A stretch of 64,000 bases of DNA from Phycicoccus sp. CSK15P-2 (GCF_016888005.1 NZ_JAFDVE010000008.1:161775-225774); one strand, 5' to 3'; counted from the first letter of the stretch, positions 47,261 through 58,694 are shown. Numbers and translations are program-made. The notes: generated from the sequence alone by a model not told the origin.

Positions 47261-47776
47261 TCAGCGGGAGTGCATGGCTGCCGATGCGGACCACAGGAGG
47301 GGCTGGCGGACCAGCGCGACCGTCCAGAGGAGGGAGAACGCGATGACGGTGGGGTTCTTGACGGCGAGCAGGACCGCCCAGGCGAGCGCCTGGTCCCCGG
47401 GCGCGACCATGGTCCGGACGAGCAGGTCGGGCACGACGTCGAACACGACCAGACCGGTCGCGAGGAGTGCGAGGTGCCAGGGCACGAGACCGGGATGGCG
47501 GCGGTAGAGGCCCAGCGCGGACGGCCGGGGCCGCTGCGACGCCGCGCGCCACGTCGGGTCGCGGCTCACGCCGTGGACGACCACGTAGGCCACGAGGGCC
47601 AGGCGGACCAGCGTGGTCGCGATCTCCGCCGCGGGCTGGGGGAGCCCGGTCAGCTGGTCGGCGGCCCGCTCGGCCGAGACGAGGACGGAGAGACCGGCCA
47701 CGAGCGGCCAGTGCCGGCGGTAGAAGGCGGCGGACCAGTGGAGCGGCTCGAGGGCCAGCCGGAGCGATGCGGGCAT
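47261..47776 (-). CDS. Small membrane protein divergent from a MarR regulator
   Basis: 171 residues with about four hydrophobic segments (WPLVAGLSVLVSAERA, TTLVRLALVAYVVVHGVS, LALLATGLVVFDVV, AVLLAVKNPTVIAFSLLWTVALV). No family recognised. ATG 47776 gives MPASLRLALEPLHWS. It is transcribed away from a MarR gene with a shared palindrome between, so it is the likely target of that regulator. Confidence 0.75.
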   Translation of the reverse strand: MPASLRLALEPLHWSAAFYRRHWPLVAGLSVLVSAERAADQLTGLPQPAAEIATTLVRLALVAYVVVHGVSRDPTWRAASQRPRPSALGLYRRHPGLVPWHLALLATGLVVFDVVPDLLVRTMVAPGDQALAWAVLLAVKNPTVIAFSLLWTVALVRQPLLWSASAAMHSR

Positions 47777-47805
47777 CGTCCCTCCCGGGATCGACGGGAC
47801 ATTTG

Positions 47806-47821
47806 TTTCAGTGTACTGAAA
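47806..47821. promoter_or_regulatory. Candidate MarR operator
   Basis: Perfect palindrome TTTCAGT-gt-ACTGAAA in the 70-base gap between the divergent membrane-protein and MarR genes, in an AT-rich stretch typical for a promoter. Length and position fit a MarR dimer site controlling both genes. Confidence 0.6.
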
Positions 47822-47846
47822 TATATTGGACGGTAAAGTATCTGGT

Positions 47847-48290
47847 ATGGAGCCGATCGCGGACGACGACCTGGGGAGAGCGCTCAGCACGGCGGTCGTG
47901 ATGTTCCACGAGGCCGTCGGTCGCAGGCTGGGGCTCAGCGCCGTGGACCAGCGCGCCCTGGCCCTCGTCCACCGGACGGGTCCGGTCACGGCCGGGCGGC
48001 TCGCCCAGGAGACCGGGCTCACCCCCGGAGCGGTCACCGGTCTGCTCGACCGTCTCGAGTCACGGGGCCTGGTCCACCGGGCGGTCGACCCGGACGACCG
48101 CCGGCGCGTGCTCGTGAGCCCCGCCGCGAGCCCCGACGGGGCCGACGACGCCTTCGAGGGGCTGCGGCGGGAGATGGCCGAGGTCATGGCGGGCTTCCGG
48201 CCGGAGGAGGCGCAGGTCATCGGGGAGTACGTACGGCGGACGGTGGAGGTGCTGCGCCGCCAGACCCGGCTCCTGTCCGAGGGCCCGTAG
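47847..48290 (+). CDS. MarR-family transcriptional regulator
   Basis: 147 residues. Winged helix: QRALALVHRTGPVTAGRLAQETGLTPGAVTGLLDRLESRGLVHRAVDPDDRRRVLVS, with the usual DDRR wing, flanked by dimerisation helices. ATG 47847 fits the family N-terminus. Probably controls itself and the divergent membrane protein. Confidence 0.92.
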   Translation: MEPIADDDLGRALSTAVVMFHEAVGRRLGLSAVDQRALALVHRTGPVTAGRLAQETGLTPGAVTGLLDRLESRGLVHRAVDPDDRRRVLVSPAASPDGADDAFEGLRREMAEVMAGFRPEEAQVIGEYVRRTVEVLRRQTRLLSEGP

Positions 48291-48334
48291 GGGGCGGGTA
48301 CCGGACGTCCCGGCCGGCACCGCAGAATGCGTCC

Positions 48335-49162
48335 ATGCCCGAGGGACACACGCTCTTCGCGCTCGCCCGCGACCTCCACGCCGCGTTCGCCGGTACCCGG
48401 CCCACCGTCACCAGCCCCCAGGGCCGGTTCGCCGAGGGTGCGGCGCAGGTCTCCGGCCGCACCCTCCTCGGCGCCACGTCCCGCGGCAAGCACCTCTTCC
48501 TGGAGTTCGAGGGTGACCTGTGGGTCCACGTGCACCTCGGGCTCATCGGCACCTTCACCGTCGACGAGGGGGAGTGGACGGCCGAGGCGCCGGTCGTCGG
48601 ACAGGTCCGGATGCGGCTCGCGACGCGCGAGCACGTCGCCGACCTGCGCGGCCCGAACCTCTGCGCGGTCGTCACCGGTGGCGAGGTCGAGGCCGTCCTG
48701 GACCGGCTCGGCCCGGACCCGCTGCGCCCGGACGCCGACCCCGAGCGTGCCTGGCGGCGGATCGGCCGCTCCTCGCGACCGGTCGCCGAGCTGCTCATGG
48801 ACCAGTCGGTCCTCGCGGGGGTGGGGAACGTGTACCGCTCCGAGGTCCTCTGGCGGCACCGTCTCTCGCCGTTCACGGAGGGCCGCGCCGTCCGGCCCGC
48901 CTCCTGGCGGCTCGTCTGGGACGACCTCGTGCGGCTCATGCCGCTCGGTGTCGCGACCGGCCGCATCGTCACCGTCGAGGACCAGGTCCTCGAGGTCGAG
49001 GCCGCGCTCGGCCGCGGTGAGCGTCCCCGGCTCACCGAGCGAACGTCGTCGGTCTACCGACGCACGGGTCGGCCCTGCGAGCGGTGCGGGTCGCGGGTCC
49101 GCACCCAGGTCGTCGCGGGCCGCAACCTCTTCTGGTGCGGCGGCTGCCAGCGCAGACGCTGA
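48335..49162 (+). CDS. nei2: Endonuclease VIII-type DNA glycosylase
   Basis: 275 residues of the Fpg/Nei family; removes oxidised pyrimidines and cleaves the abasic site. The start MPEGHT (catalytic Pro2, Glu3) is the Nei mark, as opposed to MPELPE of Fpg. The H2TH region DQSVLAGVGNVYRSEVLW is intact and a C-terminal zinc finger CERCGSRV...FWCGGCQ is present. Length and motif set match actinobacterial Nei2. Confidence 0.93.
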   Translation: MPEGHTLFALARDLHAAFAGTRPTVTSPQGRFAEGAAQVSGRTLLGATSRGKHLFLEFEGDLWVHVHLGLIGTFTVDEGEWTAEAPVVGQVRMRLATREHVADLRGPNLCAVVTGGEVEAVLDRLGPDPLRPDADPERAWRRIGRSSRPVAELLMDQSVLAGVGNVYRSEVLWRHRLSPFTEGRAVRPASWRLVWDDLVRLMPLGVATGRIVTVEDQVLEVEAALGRGERPRLTERTSSVYRRTGRPCERCGSRVRTQVVAGRNLFWCGGCQRRR

Positions 49163-49278
49163 ACACGCCTGGCGCACATCGACTCCGGCCCGACACTCGG
49201 CCCGATGCGCCGACCTCTCCGGTCACCGTTTCGTGGACGGGGTCGCGCCGCGCCGACGCGCCCTGGTACCAAAGGCCC

Positions 49279-49776
49279 ATGACAGAGACCTCCGACCCGC
49301 GCGTCCTCGAGCCGGGCCATCTGCCGACCCCCTTCACCGCCGACGAGATCCGTGCGGCCTGCCCCGACGGCCGCACCCTCGTCATCCGCACCGCGCCGGC
49401 CGGTTTCCCCACGTCGCTGCGGTCCGTGGTGTTCGCCGAGGGCGACGCGGAGGGGACGGTCATGGTGCGCACTCCGCGGCGCCCGGACGGCGAGCCGGAC
49501 GACGAGCCGGTCCGCGAGCGGATGAGCTGGCAGGAGCTGCAGTCGCACGGCTCGTACCCCGCCGACCAGACCCAGGTCCAGGAGGCTCCGCTCAAGCACC
49601 CGCTCGGCGAGCTGGAGTGTCTCGTGTACACGATCGACGACGGCGGCGGCACCGTCGACCGCTTCTGGTTCGACCGTTCGCGCCCGGGGCTGCCGATCCA
49701 CATCGAGTCCTTCCGCGGGCAGCACTGCGTGCTCGAGGTCACGGTCGTCGTCGACGACATGCCCACCCGGGCCTGA
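49279..49776 (+). CDS. Conserved hypothetical protein
   Basis: 165 residues, soluble, acidic, no signal peptide or membrane helix. Contains an alternating-strand pattern (RTLVIRTAPAGFPTSLRSVVFAEGD; LECLVYTIDDGGGTVDRFWFD; IHIESFRGQHCVLEVTVVVDD) that suggests a compact beta-rich fold. Codon use is typical of the chromosome, so it is a real gene, but I do not recognise the family. ATG 49279; lies between nei2 and clpC. Confidence 0.75.
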   Translation: MTETSDPRVLEPGHLPTPFTADEIRAACPDGRTLVIRTAPAGFPTSLRSVVFAEGDAEGTVMVRTPRRPDGEPDDEPVRERMSWQELQSHGSYPADQTQVQEAPLKHPLGELECLVYTIDDGGGTVDRFWFDRSRPGLPIHIESFRGQHCVLEVTVVVDDMPTRA

Positions 49777-49790
49777 GCACCCCCTTCCCG

Positions 49791-49808
49791 AGTACGCCGA
49801 GGGCGAAC
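49791..49808. promoter_or_regulatory. ClgR-type box upstream of clpC
   Basis: The sequence AGTACGCCGAGGGCGAAC fits at every position the consensus WNNWCGCYNANRGCGWWS that I recall for ClgR in Corynebacterium glutamicum, and lies 130 bases before clpC, a known ClgR target there. ClgR activates clpC and clpP genes on proteotoxic stress. Supported by pattern and position only. Confidence 0.6.
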
Positions 49809-49937
49809 GCGGAACACGGATCCGGTCCTTCTGCGTTGACCAGTCCGTAGCCACGCCCGCGACCAGCCTGAACAAGAGGGCACCGTGCCCGGATGGCGCG
49901 GCTAGCATCGAGGGGACTCGACGTCAGGAGTAGCACC

Positions 49938-52457
<2,520 letters not shown>

Positions 52458-52462
52458 CCCGA

Positions 52463-52520
52463 CGCGCAGATGCGACAGGAGCCCCGGCCGCCCGGCCGGG
52501 GCTCCTGTCGCATCTGCGCG
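52463..52520 (+). terminator. 27-bp terminator hairpin after clpC
   Basis: Perfect inverted repeat with 27-bp arms (52463-52489, 52494-52520; begins CGCGCAGATGCGACAGG) and a GCCC loop, starting six bases past the clpC stop. Exceptionally stable; no U tract. Confidence 0.8.
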
Positions 52521-52624
52521 GGAGTGTTCCCGGAGCGGCGTCCGGTCCGTGCCGTGCGCCGTCCGGAGTGGTCCACGAGGACACCGATACTTGGCCAACA
52601 CGTGAGGTGTTCTTGAACCCTTCT

Positions 52625-52721
52625 TTACCCTGTTTCCAGAGCCGATGGCTCATCCTGGAAGGGCAAGGGCCTCCGGGGCACCTTGCAGCGGCCCGCCACC
52701 ACCCCTGCGGTGGCGGGCCGC
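52625..52721 (+). ncRNA. Structured leader upstream of the N-acetylglutamate synthase gene
   Basis: Unlike the surrounding DNA, this stretch is AT-richer and can form two hairpins: TTCCAG/CTGGAA with inner AGCC/GGCT (about 52634-52660), and a 13-bp GC-rich stem GCGGCCCGCCACC/GGTGGCGGGCCGC (52688-52700, 52709-52721). The second could be a terminator of a short leader transcript. This may be an attenuator or riboswitch-like leader for the arginine-pathway gene at 52782, or a small RNA; only the pairing is seen. Confidence 0.3.
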
Positions 52722-52781
52722 GCCACGTCCGCCATCGGGTGTGCCCCATCGCTCGTCCGGCGCGCGACTACGCTGCCGAGG

Positions 52782-53318
52782 GTGACGAACTCCGCCTCGC
52801 AGACCGACGCCGCGCCCCCTGATGCCGTGGTCGTGAGGCCGGCCCGGGCGGCCGACGTGCGGGCCATCCGGGCCCTCGTCGCGCCCCTGGCCGAGCGCCG
52901 CGTCCTCCTCCAGAAGGAGGCCGTCGCGTACTACGAGTCGGTCGGCGACTTCGTCGTGGCCGAGGTGGGCGGCACGGTCGTCGGCTGTGGCGCGCTGCAC
53001 GTTCTGTGGGAGGACCTCGGAGAGGTGCGCACGCTCGCGGTCGAGCCGGCGCACCTCGGCCGGGGCATCGGCGCGGCCGTCCTGGACCGTCTCGTCGCGC
53101 GGGCCCTCGAGCTCGGCCTCTCCCGGCTGTTCTGCCTGACCTTCGAGACCACGTTCTTCGGCGCGCACGGGTTCGAGCCCATCGAGGGCCAGGCCGTCGA
53201 CCCCGCGGTGTACACCGAGCTGCTGCGTTCCTACGACGAGGGTGTCGCCGAGTTCCTCGACCTCGAGCGGGTCAAGCCGAACACCCTCGGCAACACCCGG
53301 ATGCTGCGCGTCCTCTGA
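52782..53318 (+). CDS. argA: Short-form N-acetylglutamate synthase (GNAT)
   Basis: 178 residues of the GNAT acyltransferase fold; acetylates glutamate from acetyl-CoA, the first step of arginine synthesis. The match is to the short actinobacterial NAGS type: RPARAADVRAIRALVAPLAERRVLLQK, GDFVVAEVGGTVVGCGALHVLWEDLGEVRTLAV, coenzyme A loop HLGRGIGAAVLDRLV, and LFCLTFETTFFGAHGFEPIE. GTG 52782 preferred; an earlier in-frame start would reach into the structured leader. The short domain architecture lacks the amino-acid-kinase domain of classic ArgA. Confidence 0.85.
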   Translation: MTNSASQTDAAPPDAVVVRPARAADVRAIRALVAPLAERRVLLQKEAVAYYESVGDFVVAEVGGTVVGCGALHVLWEDLGEVRTLAVEPAHLGRGIGAAVLDRLVARALELGLSRLFCLTFETTFFGAHGFEPIEGQAVDPAVYTELLRSYDEGVAEFLDLERVKPNTLGNTRMLRVL

Positions 53319-53357
53319 GCCACCGGGACGGCGGCCCTGGGTCGCGGGGGAGCGGGG

Positions 53358-55421
53358 CTACGGTTCGGTCGGCCCCGGGGCCGACGGCCGGGCATCCACC
53401 CGTTCGGCGGGCGGTGGGCCGACGAGCGCCGGCCCGGGCCGCGTCGGGAGGGCGGCCGGAGAGGGGGCGTCGCCCGTCCGGCGCCGTGCGACGAGCACGA
53501 CCCATGCACCACCGGCGAGCGCGACGAGGAGGAGCACCGGGACGGCGAGCCCGAGCGGCAGGGACCATCCCTGCCGCGTCGTGGTCGTCTCCGCCTCCTC
53601 CTGCGCGCCCGCGATGTCGCCGTCGGCGAGGAGCGCCACGGCCTGGTCGGCCCGGGAACCGACGCCGAGCATCCAGGCGCCGAGCGAGGTGAACGGGTCG
53701 TGGTCGGCGTCGGCCACCGCCCGGGCCCGGCCCACGGCCGTGACCGACCGCGCCGCAGCGGGCAGCGACGACTCCAGGGCCGTGTAGTCGTCCTCGAGCG
53801 CGGCGTTCTCGTACGCGGTGCGGACGGCCTCGGGGACCTCGAGGCCGGCGGTCTCGGCAGCCGCCTGGACCGCTGTCGCGTCGTCGCCGAGGTCGGTGAC
53901 CGCCTCCCGCACCGAGCGGGCGCGGTCGAAGTCCCACGACGACATCGCGTCCCGCAGTCCCTCCGGGGGCAGCCACGCGCCGTCGGCCTCGTCGAGCTCG
54001 GCGTAGGCGGTGCGCTCGCGGGCCCGGTCGTCGAGCCGGCCCTTCTGCTTCGCCGTGAGCACCCATTGCGTGAACACCTTCGGGGCGTCCGCCACCTGGC
54101 CGCGGGTCTCGACGAGGTCGAGCCAGTCCGACCAGGTCGTCCGGCCGGCACTCGGCGTGACCGTGCCCGGCGGGTCGTACGCGCGCTCTCCCCGGATCCC
54201 GGCCCCCACGACCGCGGCGAAGGCCTCGTCGTCGAGGTCCTCGAGGAGGCTCGTCATCACCTGGTGGCTGGCGGGGTAGGCGTACTGGTCGACCTCCGCG
54301 GAGCGGCTGCCGGCCGAGCCGTCCCACGCGTTGAGGGCCACGGCGAGGTCGCTGCCACGCGAGACGTCGCGCCGCTTCGCCGGCGTGCCCCCGGTGGCCG
54401 TGACGGCCCGCTCGGCGATCGTCTGCGCCAGCCCCTCGTACACCCAGCGTTCGTCGAAGGTCTCCCCCGAGACCCAGGCGTGGGAGAGCTCGTGGAAGAT
54501 GAGGTCGTCGTCGAGCTGCTCGCCGACGACGATCTCCTCACCGGTCGGGTCGAACCACCCGTCGAAGCCCTGCAGCGAGGGCGAGGCGTCCTCCCGGATG
54601 CGTTCGAGCCCCCCGGGCCAGGTGTTGCCGACGAGCGCCTCCAGCGCGGGGATCCCCTCGGTGACCCGGCCGGCGACGAACTCGGACCACTGGTCGTCGC
54701 CGGGGAAGGCCTCGAGGACGAAGGAGAGGTCCCCGACGTCGACGACGCGCTCGCTGACCTGCTCGGGGTCGCGCACCGACACCGCAGCCCACAGCCCGGC
54801 GCCGCCGGTGGAGGAGCCGCTGGCCTCGTACACCGTGCGGCCGTCGTCCTCGGTGTCCTCGAAGCCGTCGAACGTGCTCGCGAACGACATCGACGACGGG
54901 GTGTCGACGCGGAGGGTGTTGCTGCCCTCGTCGCCCGGCCCGTAGGCGACGAAGGTGGCGAAACCGCGGCCGACCCGTGTCGGGTCCTCCGACCGGGGTG
55001 CGGCGCCCTCGATGTCGAAGGTGACGACGATGCTCCGCTCCTGCCCGTACAGCAGGTTCGGGAAGGACACCTCGGCCAGGGAGATGCCGGGCTCGTCCGT
55101 GCGCGACGTCGTGGTGTCCAGGTCGCGGCCGCCGCTCTCGGCGCGCAGCCGGGTGGCGGTGGCGGGCACGGGCAGGGTGTAGGCGCTGAAGTAGTAGGTG
55201 TACACGCCGCCGTCGGCGCGCCGGTCGGGGCTGACGTTGCGCAGGTCGAGCTCGACCCTGGCGTGGACGACCTCGTCCTCGACGTCGACCGTGTACGTGC
55301 TGCGCGCCGCGACCGTGAGGCCCTCGACCGCGGCGGCGGGAGCGGCGGCGACCACCAGTGAGCCGCCCGCGAGACCTGCGGAGACGACGGCACCGAGGAG
55401 CCGGCGCAGCGTGGTCAGCAT
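53358..55421 (-). CDS. Secreted, membrane-anchored HExxH (metalloprotease-like) protein
   Basis: 687 residues. Signal peptide (MLTTLRRLLGAVVSAGLAGGSLVVAAAPAAA), a large beta-rich extracytoplasmic region, a zinc-binding HELSH motif (His310, Glu311, His314) in LIFHELSHAWVSGETF, and a likely third ligand Glu329 in WVYEGLAQTIAERA, so the arrangement is HExxH-x14-E. Near the end one membrane helix (~PLGLAVPVLLLVALAGGAWVVLVA) and a short cytoplasmic tail of Pro/Gly follow. It resembles M1-type (gluzincin) proteins but the ligand spacing is shorter than the x18 of classical M1. Substrate unknown. Convergent with the argA-like gene. Confidence 0.82.
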   Translation of the reverse strand: MLTTLRRLLGAVVSAGLAGGSLVVAAAPAAAVEGLTVAARSTYTVDVEDEVVHARVELDLRNVSPDRRADGGVYTYYFSAYTLPVPATATRLRAESGGRDLDTTTSRTDEPGISLAEVSFPNLLYGQERSIVVTFDIEGAAPRSEDPTRVGRGFATFVAYGPGDEGSNTLRVDTPSSMSFASTFDGFEDTEDDGRTVYEASGSSTGGAGLWAAVSVRDPEQVSERVVDVGDLSFVLEAFPGDDQWSEFVAGRVTEGIPALEALVGNTWPGGLERIREDASPSLQGFDGWFDPTGEEIVVGEQLDDDLIFHELSHAWVSGETFDERWVYEGLAQTIAERAVTATGGTPAKRRDVSRGSDLAVALNAWDGSAGSRSAEVDQYAYPASHQVMTSLLEDLDDEAFAAVVGAGIRGERAYDPPGTVTPSAGRTTWSDWLDLVETRGQVADAPKVFTQWVLTAKQKGRLDDRARERTAYAELDEADGAWLPPEGLRDAMSSWDFDRARSVREAVTDLGDDATAVQAAAETAGLEVPEAVRTAYENAALEDDYTALESSLPAAARSVTAVGRARAVADADHDPFTSLGAWMLGVGSRADQAVALLADGDIAGAQEEAETTTTRQGWSLPLGLAVPVLLLVALAGGAWVVLVARRRTGDAPSPAALPTRPGPALVGPPPAERVDARPSAPGPTEP

Positions 55422-55505
55422 GAGTGGTCCTTCCCCGGGTCGCCGTCACGGGTCGTGACGTCACGATGATGGTAGGCGGCGAGCCCGGCCCCCGGGTCCG
55501 TACCG

Positions 55506-56414
55506 CTAGCTCGCCCGCTTCTCGGACTTCTTCGGACCCTTCTTGCCGTCGGTGGACGACTTCTCGGAGGCCTTCTTCCCGCCGGCCTTCGTCGACCCCG
55601 AGCCCGAGGACGCCGGCTCCTTCGCGGGGGTCTCCCCCCGGGATGCCTTGGCCTTCTCGACCGAGCGGGAGAGGGCCGCGAGGAGGTCGACGACCTCACC
55701 GGACTCCTCCTCCTCGGCCGCGGCGACCTGCACCTCGCCGCCCTCGACCTTGGCCTTGACGAGTTCCTTGACGGCGATGGCGTAGTCGTCCTCGTACTCG
55801 GCGGGATCGTAGTCGCCGGCGAGCTGGTCGATGAGCAGCTTCGCCATGTCCATCTCCTGCTCGGACGCCTGCTGGTCGTCGTCGAGGGCGGCGAAGCCGG
55901 CGGCCCGGACCTCGTCGGGCCAGAGCATCGTCTGCATGACGATGACCCCGTCGCGGACGCGCAGCACCGCCATCGTCATCCGGGTTCGGATGGAGACGGT
56001 GACGATCGCGACCCGCCGCTCGGTCTCGAGCGCGTCGCGGAGCAGGACGTAGGGCTTGGTCGCGGACTTGTCCGGCTCGAGGTAGTACGACTTGTCGAGC
56101 CACATCGGGTCGATCTGGTCGGCGGGGACGAACTTCGTCACGCCGATCTCCCGCGAGGTCTTCGACGGCAGGTCGGCGAAGTCCTCGTCGGTGAGCACGA
56201 CCATGTCGCCGTCCTCGGTCTCGTACCCCTTGGCGATGTCGTCGTAGCTGACCTCCTCGCCGTCGATCTGGCAGATCCGGCGGTACCGGATGCGCCCACC
56301 GTCCTCGCGGTGCACCTGCCGGAACTGGACGTCGTGGTTCTCCGTGGCGGAGTACAGCCGGACCGGCACGTTGACGAGGCCGAAGGAGACCGCGCCCTTC
56401 CAGATCGCGCGCAT
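55506..56414 (-). CDS. ku: Non-homologous end-joining protein Ku
   Basis: 302 residues. Bacterial Ku homodimers thread onto double-strand ends and recruit LigD. Core features: MRAIWKGAVSFGLVNVPVRLYSATE, the IRYRRICQIDGEEV segment, TSREIGVTKFVPADQIDPMWLDKSYYLEP, and MLWPDEVRAAGF. The last ~60 residues are Lys/Ser-rich (KKASEKSS, KKGPKKSEKRAS), the usual DNA-binding C-terminal extension. The MMPL gene on the same strand ends six bases upstream of its start; the LigD-type genes lie four kilobases away on the other strand. Confidence 0.95.
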   Translation of the reverse strand: MRAIWKGAVSFGLVNVPVRLYSATENHDVQFRQVHREDGGRIRYRRICQIDGEEVSYDDIAKGYETEDGDMVVLTDEDFADLPSKTSREIGVTKFVPADQIDPMWLDKSYYLEPDKSATKPYVLLRDALETERRVAIVTVSIRTRMTMAVLRVRDGVIVMQTMLWPDEVRAAGFAALDDDQQASEQEMDMAKLLIDQLAGDYDPAEYEDDYAIAVKELVKAKVEGGEVQVAAAEEEESGEVVDLLAALSRSVEKAKASRGETPAKEPASSGSGSTKAGGKKASEKSSTDGKKGPKKSEKRAS

Positions 56415-56420
56415 CGCGTG

Positions 56421-58694
56421 TCACGTCCTTTCGGCGCCGCGGGGTCGGCGGCGTGTCGTCCCAGGGTAGGCGGGGTCGGCCCGGTCCGGGAGGGGTCCGT
56501 CGGTGGCGCCGGCGGCCACGGGGACCAGCGTCCCGGCGTCGGAGCGCCACTGCGTCGGGGCCTCGACCGCGACGGGCCTGCGACGCCGGCGCGTGGGCCA
56601 CGCCCGCTCACCCAGCAGGACCAGCAGGGCCGGCAGCATGACGAGCCGGATCACCGTGGCGTCCACGAGGACACCTACGGCGAGCCCGACGCCCAGCATC
56701 TGCATCTCGGTCATCGACAGGGTCGCGAACAGCGCGAACACCGACACCATCACGGCGGCGGCGCTGGTGATGACGCCCGCGGTGTCCGCGATGCCACGGT
56801 GCACCGCGGCACGGACCGGCTGCCCGGCCTCGACGAGCTCGCGGACCCGGCTCAGCACGAACACGTGGTAGTCCATCGAGAGGCCGACGAGCACGACGAG
56901 GACGAGGACCGGGATCCACACGACGACGAACCCCGGGCTCCGGACGCCGAGCAGGTCCTGGCCCAGGCCGTGCTGGAACACGAGCGACAGGACCCCGAAC
57001 GCGACCCCGACGGACGCGAGGTTCAGGACGGTCGACACCACTCCGAGGACCGCGCTGCGGAAGGCGGCCATCATCATGAGCATGGTCAGCGCGAGCACGA
57101 TGCCGAGGAGCAGCGGCATCCGCCCGCCCTGCCGGTCGGAGTAGTCGAGGTCCTCGGCGGCGTCGCCACCGACCGCCCACGTCACGTCCTCGCCCTCGAG
57201 CCCGGCCAGCGCGGCCGGGACCAGCTCGGTGCGCAGCTCGCGGACCGCGTCCTGTGCGCGGTCGTCGCCACCGTCCCAGGCGATCGGCAGCTCGACCACG
57301 GCGGCGGAACCGTCCTCCGAGGTCCGCACCGTGCCGTTCCCTCCGGGAACGCCCAGGACGGGGGCCGCGTCCGCGGCGAGACCACGCAGCGCCGCGGACG
57401 CCTCGTCCGGCCGGGCCCCGGCGAGGACCACCCGGGTCGTGCTGCCCTCGCTCGGGAACGCCCGGGCGATGTCGTGGGCCGTCCGGACCGGCGCGAGGTC
57501 CGGGGGCAGGGTCTCCAGCGACGGCTGCTGCGTCCGCATGGTGACGGCGGGGACGGCCAGCGCGGCGACGGCGGCCATCGAGACCACGAGGGCGGCCACC
57601 GGGTGCCGGACCACGGGCCCGAGGACGGTCCGCCCCACCGAGCCCGTGGGGACGCGGCGGGCCAGCCGCCACAGGAGAGGGACCCGGGGACGGTCGACCC
57701 AGCGGCCGAGCGCCGACAGGAGCGCGGGCAGGACGGTGACCGAGCCGAGCACGGCCACCGCCACGACGATGATCGCTCCGGTGGCCAGCGAGTCGAAGGT
57801 CGCGTCGGTGAGGACGAACAGTCCCGCGAGCGCGGACACGACGGCGCCGCCCGAGACGAGCACGGCGTGGCCGGAGGTCTCGGCCGCGATGGTCACGGCG
57901 TCGAGGCGGGTGCGGCCGGCGGCTCGCTCCTGGCGTTCTCGTGTGAGGTAGAACAGCGAGTAGTCCACCCCGACGGCCATGCCGATGAGCACGATCATGC
58001 TGTAGACCGTCGGCTCGGCCGGCACGACGTGCGAGATCGGGGCCATGATGCCGATCGTCGCCGCGACGCTCGTGGCCGCCAGGAGCACCGGGAGGCCGGC
58101 GGCCACCAGTGCGCCGAAGGTCAGCACCATGAGCAGGAGCGTCACCGGCAGGCTGCGGAGCTCGGCCGAGCGCAGGTCCGCGGCGACGCGCTCGTCGATG
58201 GCGGCGCCGATGGTGATGTCCCCGGCCTGCCGGATGGTGAGGTCGGGGTGGCCGGCCTGGACCGCCGCGGTGGCCGCGAGCAGGGGTCCGGGCTCCACGT
58301 CGCGCGAGACCAGCTCGACGGGCACGAGGAGGGAGCGCCCGTCGGCCGCGGGCAGGGGATCGCCGACGGCGACGACACCCTCGACGCTCCTCAGCCGCTC
58401 GGCCAGCACACGCACGGCGGGCGCTGCGGCCGTCCCGACGTCACCCTCCGGCGCGGTGACGAGGACGTTCTCCGACGGCGGGGAGGCCAACCCGGCCTGC
58501 TCGACCATCGCGTCGGCCCGGCCGGACTCGCCGACCCGGTGGTCGGCCTCCTGGGTGTCCCGGGTGGAGACCGTCGCGGCGAGCGCCACGGAGACCGCGA
58601 CGAGCACCAGCCAGCCGCAGATCGCCCACCACGGATGAGTGGCGCTCCAGCGGGCCGCCCGGATCGGGACGGCGGACACGGGGTGACGGGACAT
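56421..58694 (-). CDS. MMPL/RND-family transporter
   Basis: 757 residues, two sets of membrane helices and two extracytoplasmic loops, the architecture of MMPL exporters. Signature pieces: IGMAVGVDYSLFYLTRERQERAAG in the first half and GLSMDYHVFVLSRVRELVEAG in the second, both with the Asp-Tyr pair of the proton path. In actinobacteria such proteins export lipids, siderophores or drugs. It is divergent from a two-component system 140 bases away, its likely regulator, and is followed closely by ku. Confidence 0.93.
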   Translation of the reverse strand: MSRHPVSAVPIRAARWSATHPWWAICGWLVLVAVSVALAATVSTRDTQEADHRVGESGRADAMVEQAGLASPPSENVLVTAPEGDVGTAAAPAVRVLAERLRSVEGVVAVGDPLPAADGRSLLVPVELVSRDVEPGPLLAATAAVQAGHPDLTIRQAGDITIGAAIDERVAADLRSAELRSLPVTLLLMVLTFGALVAAGLPVLLAATSVAATIGIMAPISHVVPAEPTVYSMIVLIGMAVGVDYSLFYLTRERQERAAGRTRLDAVTIAAETSGHAVLVSGGAVVSALAGLFVLTDATFDSLATGAIIVVAVAVLGSVTVLPALLSALGRWVDRPRVPLLWRLARRVPTGSVGRTVLGPVVRHPVAALVVSMAAVAALAVPAVTMRTQQPSLETLPPDLAPVRTAHDIARAFPSEGSTTRVVLAGARPDEASAALRGLAADAAPVLGVPGGNGTVRTSEDGSAAVVELPIAWDGGDDRAQDAVRELRTELVPAALAGLEGEDVTWAVGGDAAEDLDYSDRQGGRMPLLLGIVLALTMLMMMAAFRSAVLGVVSTVLNLASVGVAFGVLSLVFQHGLGQDLLGVRSPGFVVVWIPVLVLVVLVGLSMDYHVFVLSRVRELVEAGQPVRAAVHRGIADTAGVITSAAAVMVSVFALFATLSMTEMQMLGVGLAVGVLVDATVIRLVMLPALLVLLGERAWPTRRRRRPVAVEAPTQWRSDAGTLVPVAAGATDGPLPDRADPAYPGTTRRRPRGAERT

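Noticed and set aside
52610..52725. tRNA gene considered in the AT-richer stretch after clpC
   Set aside because: No acceptor/T-arm pattern (no GTTCAA-type T loop in the right place); only simple hairpins are seen.
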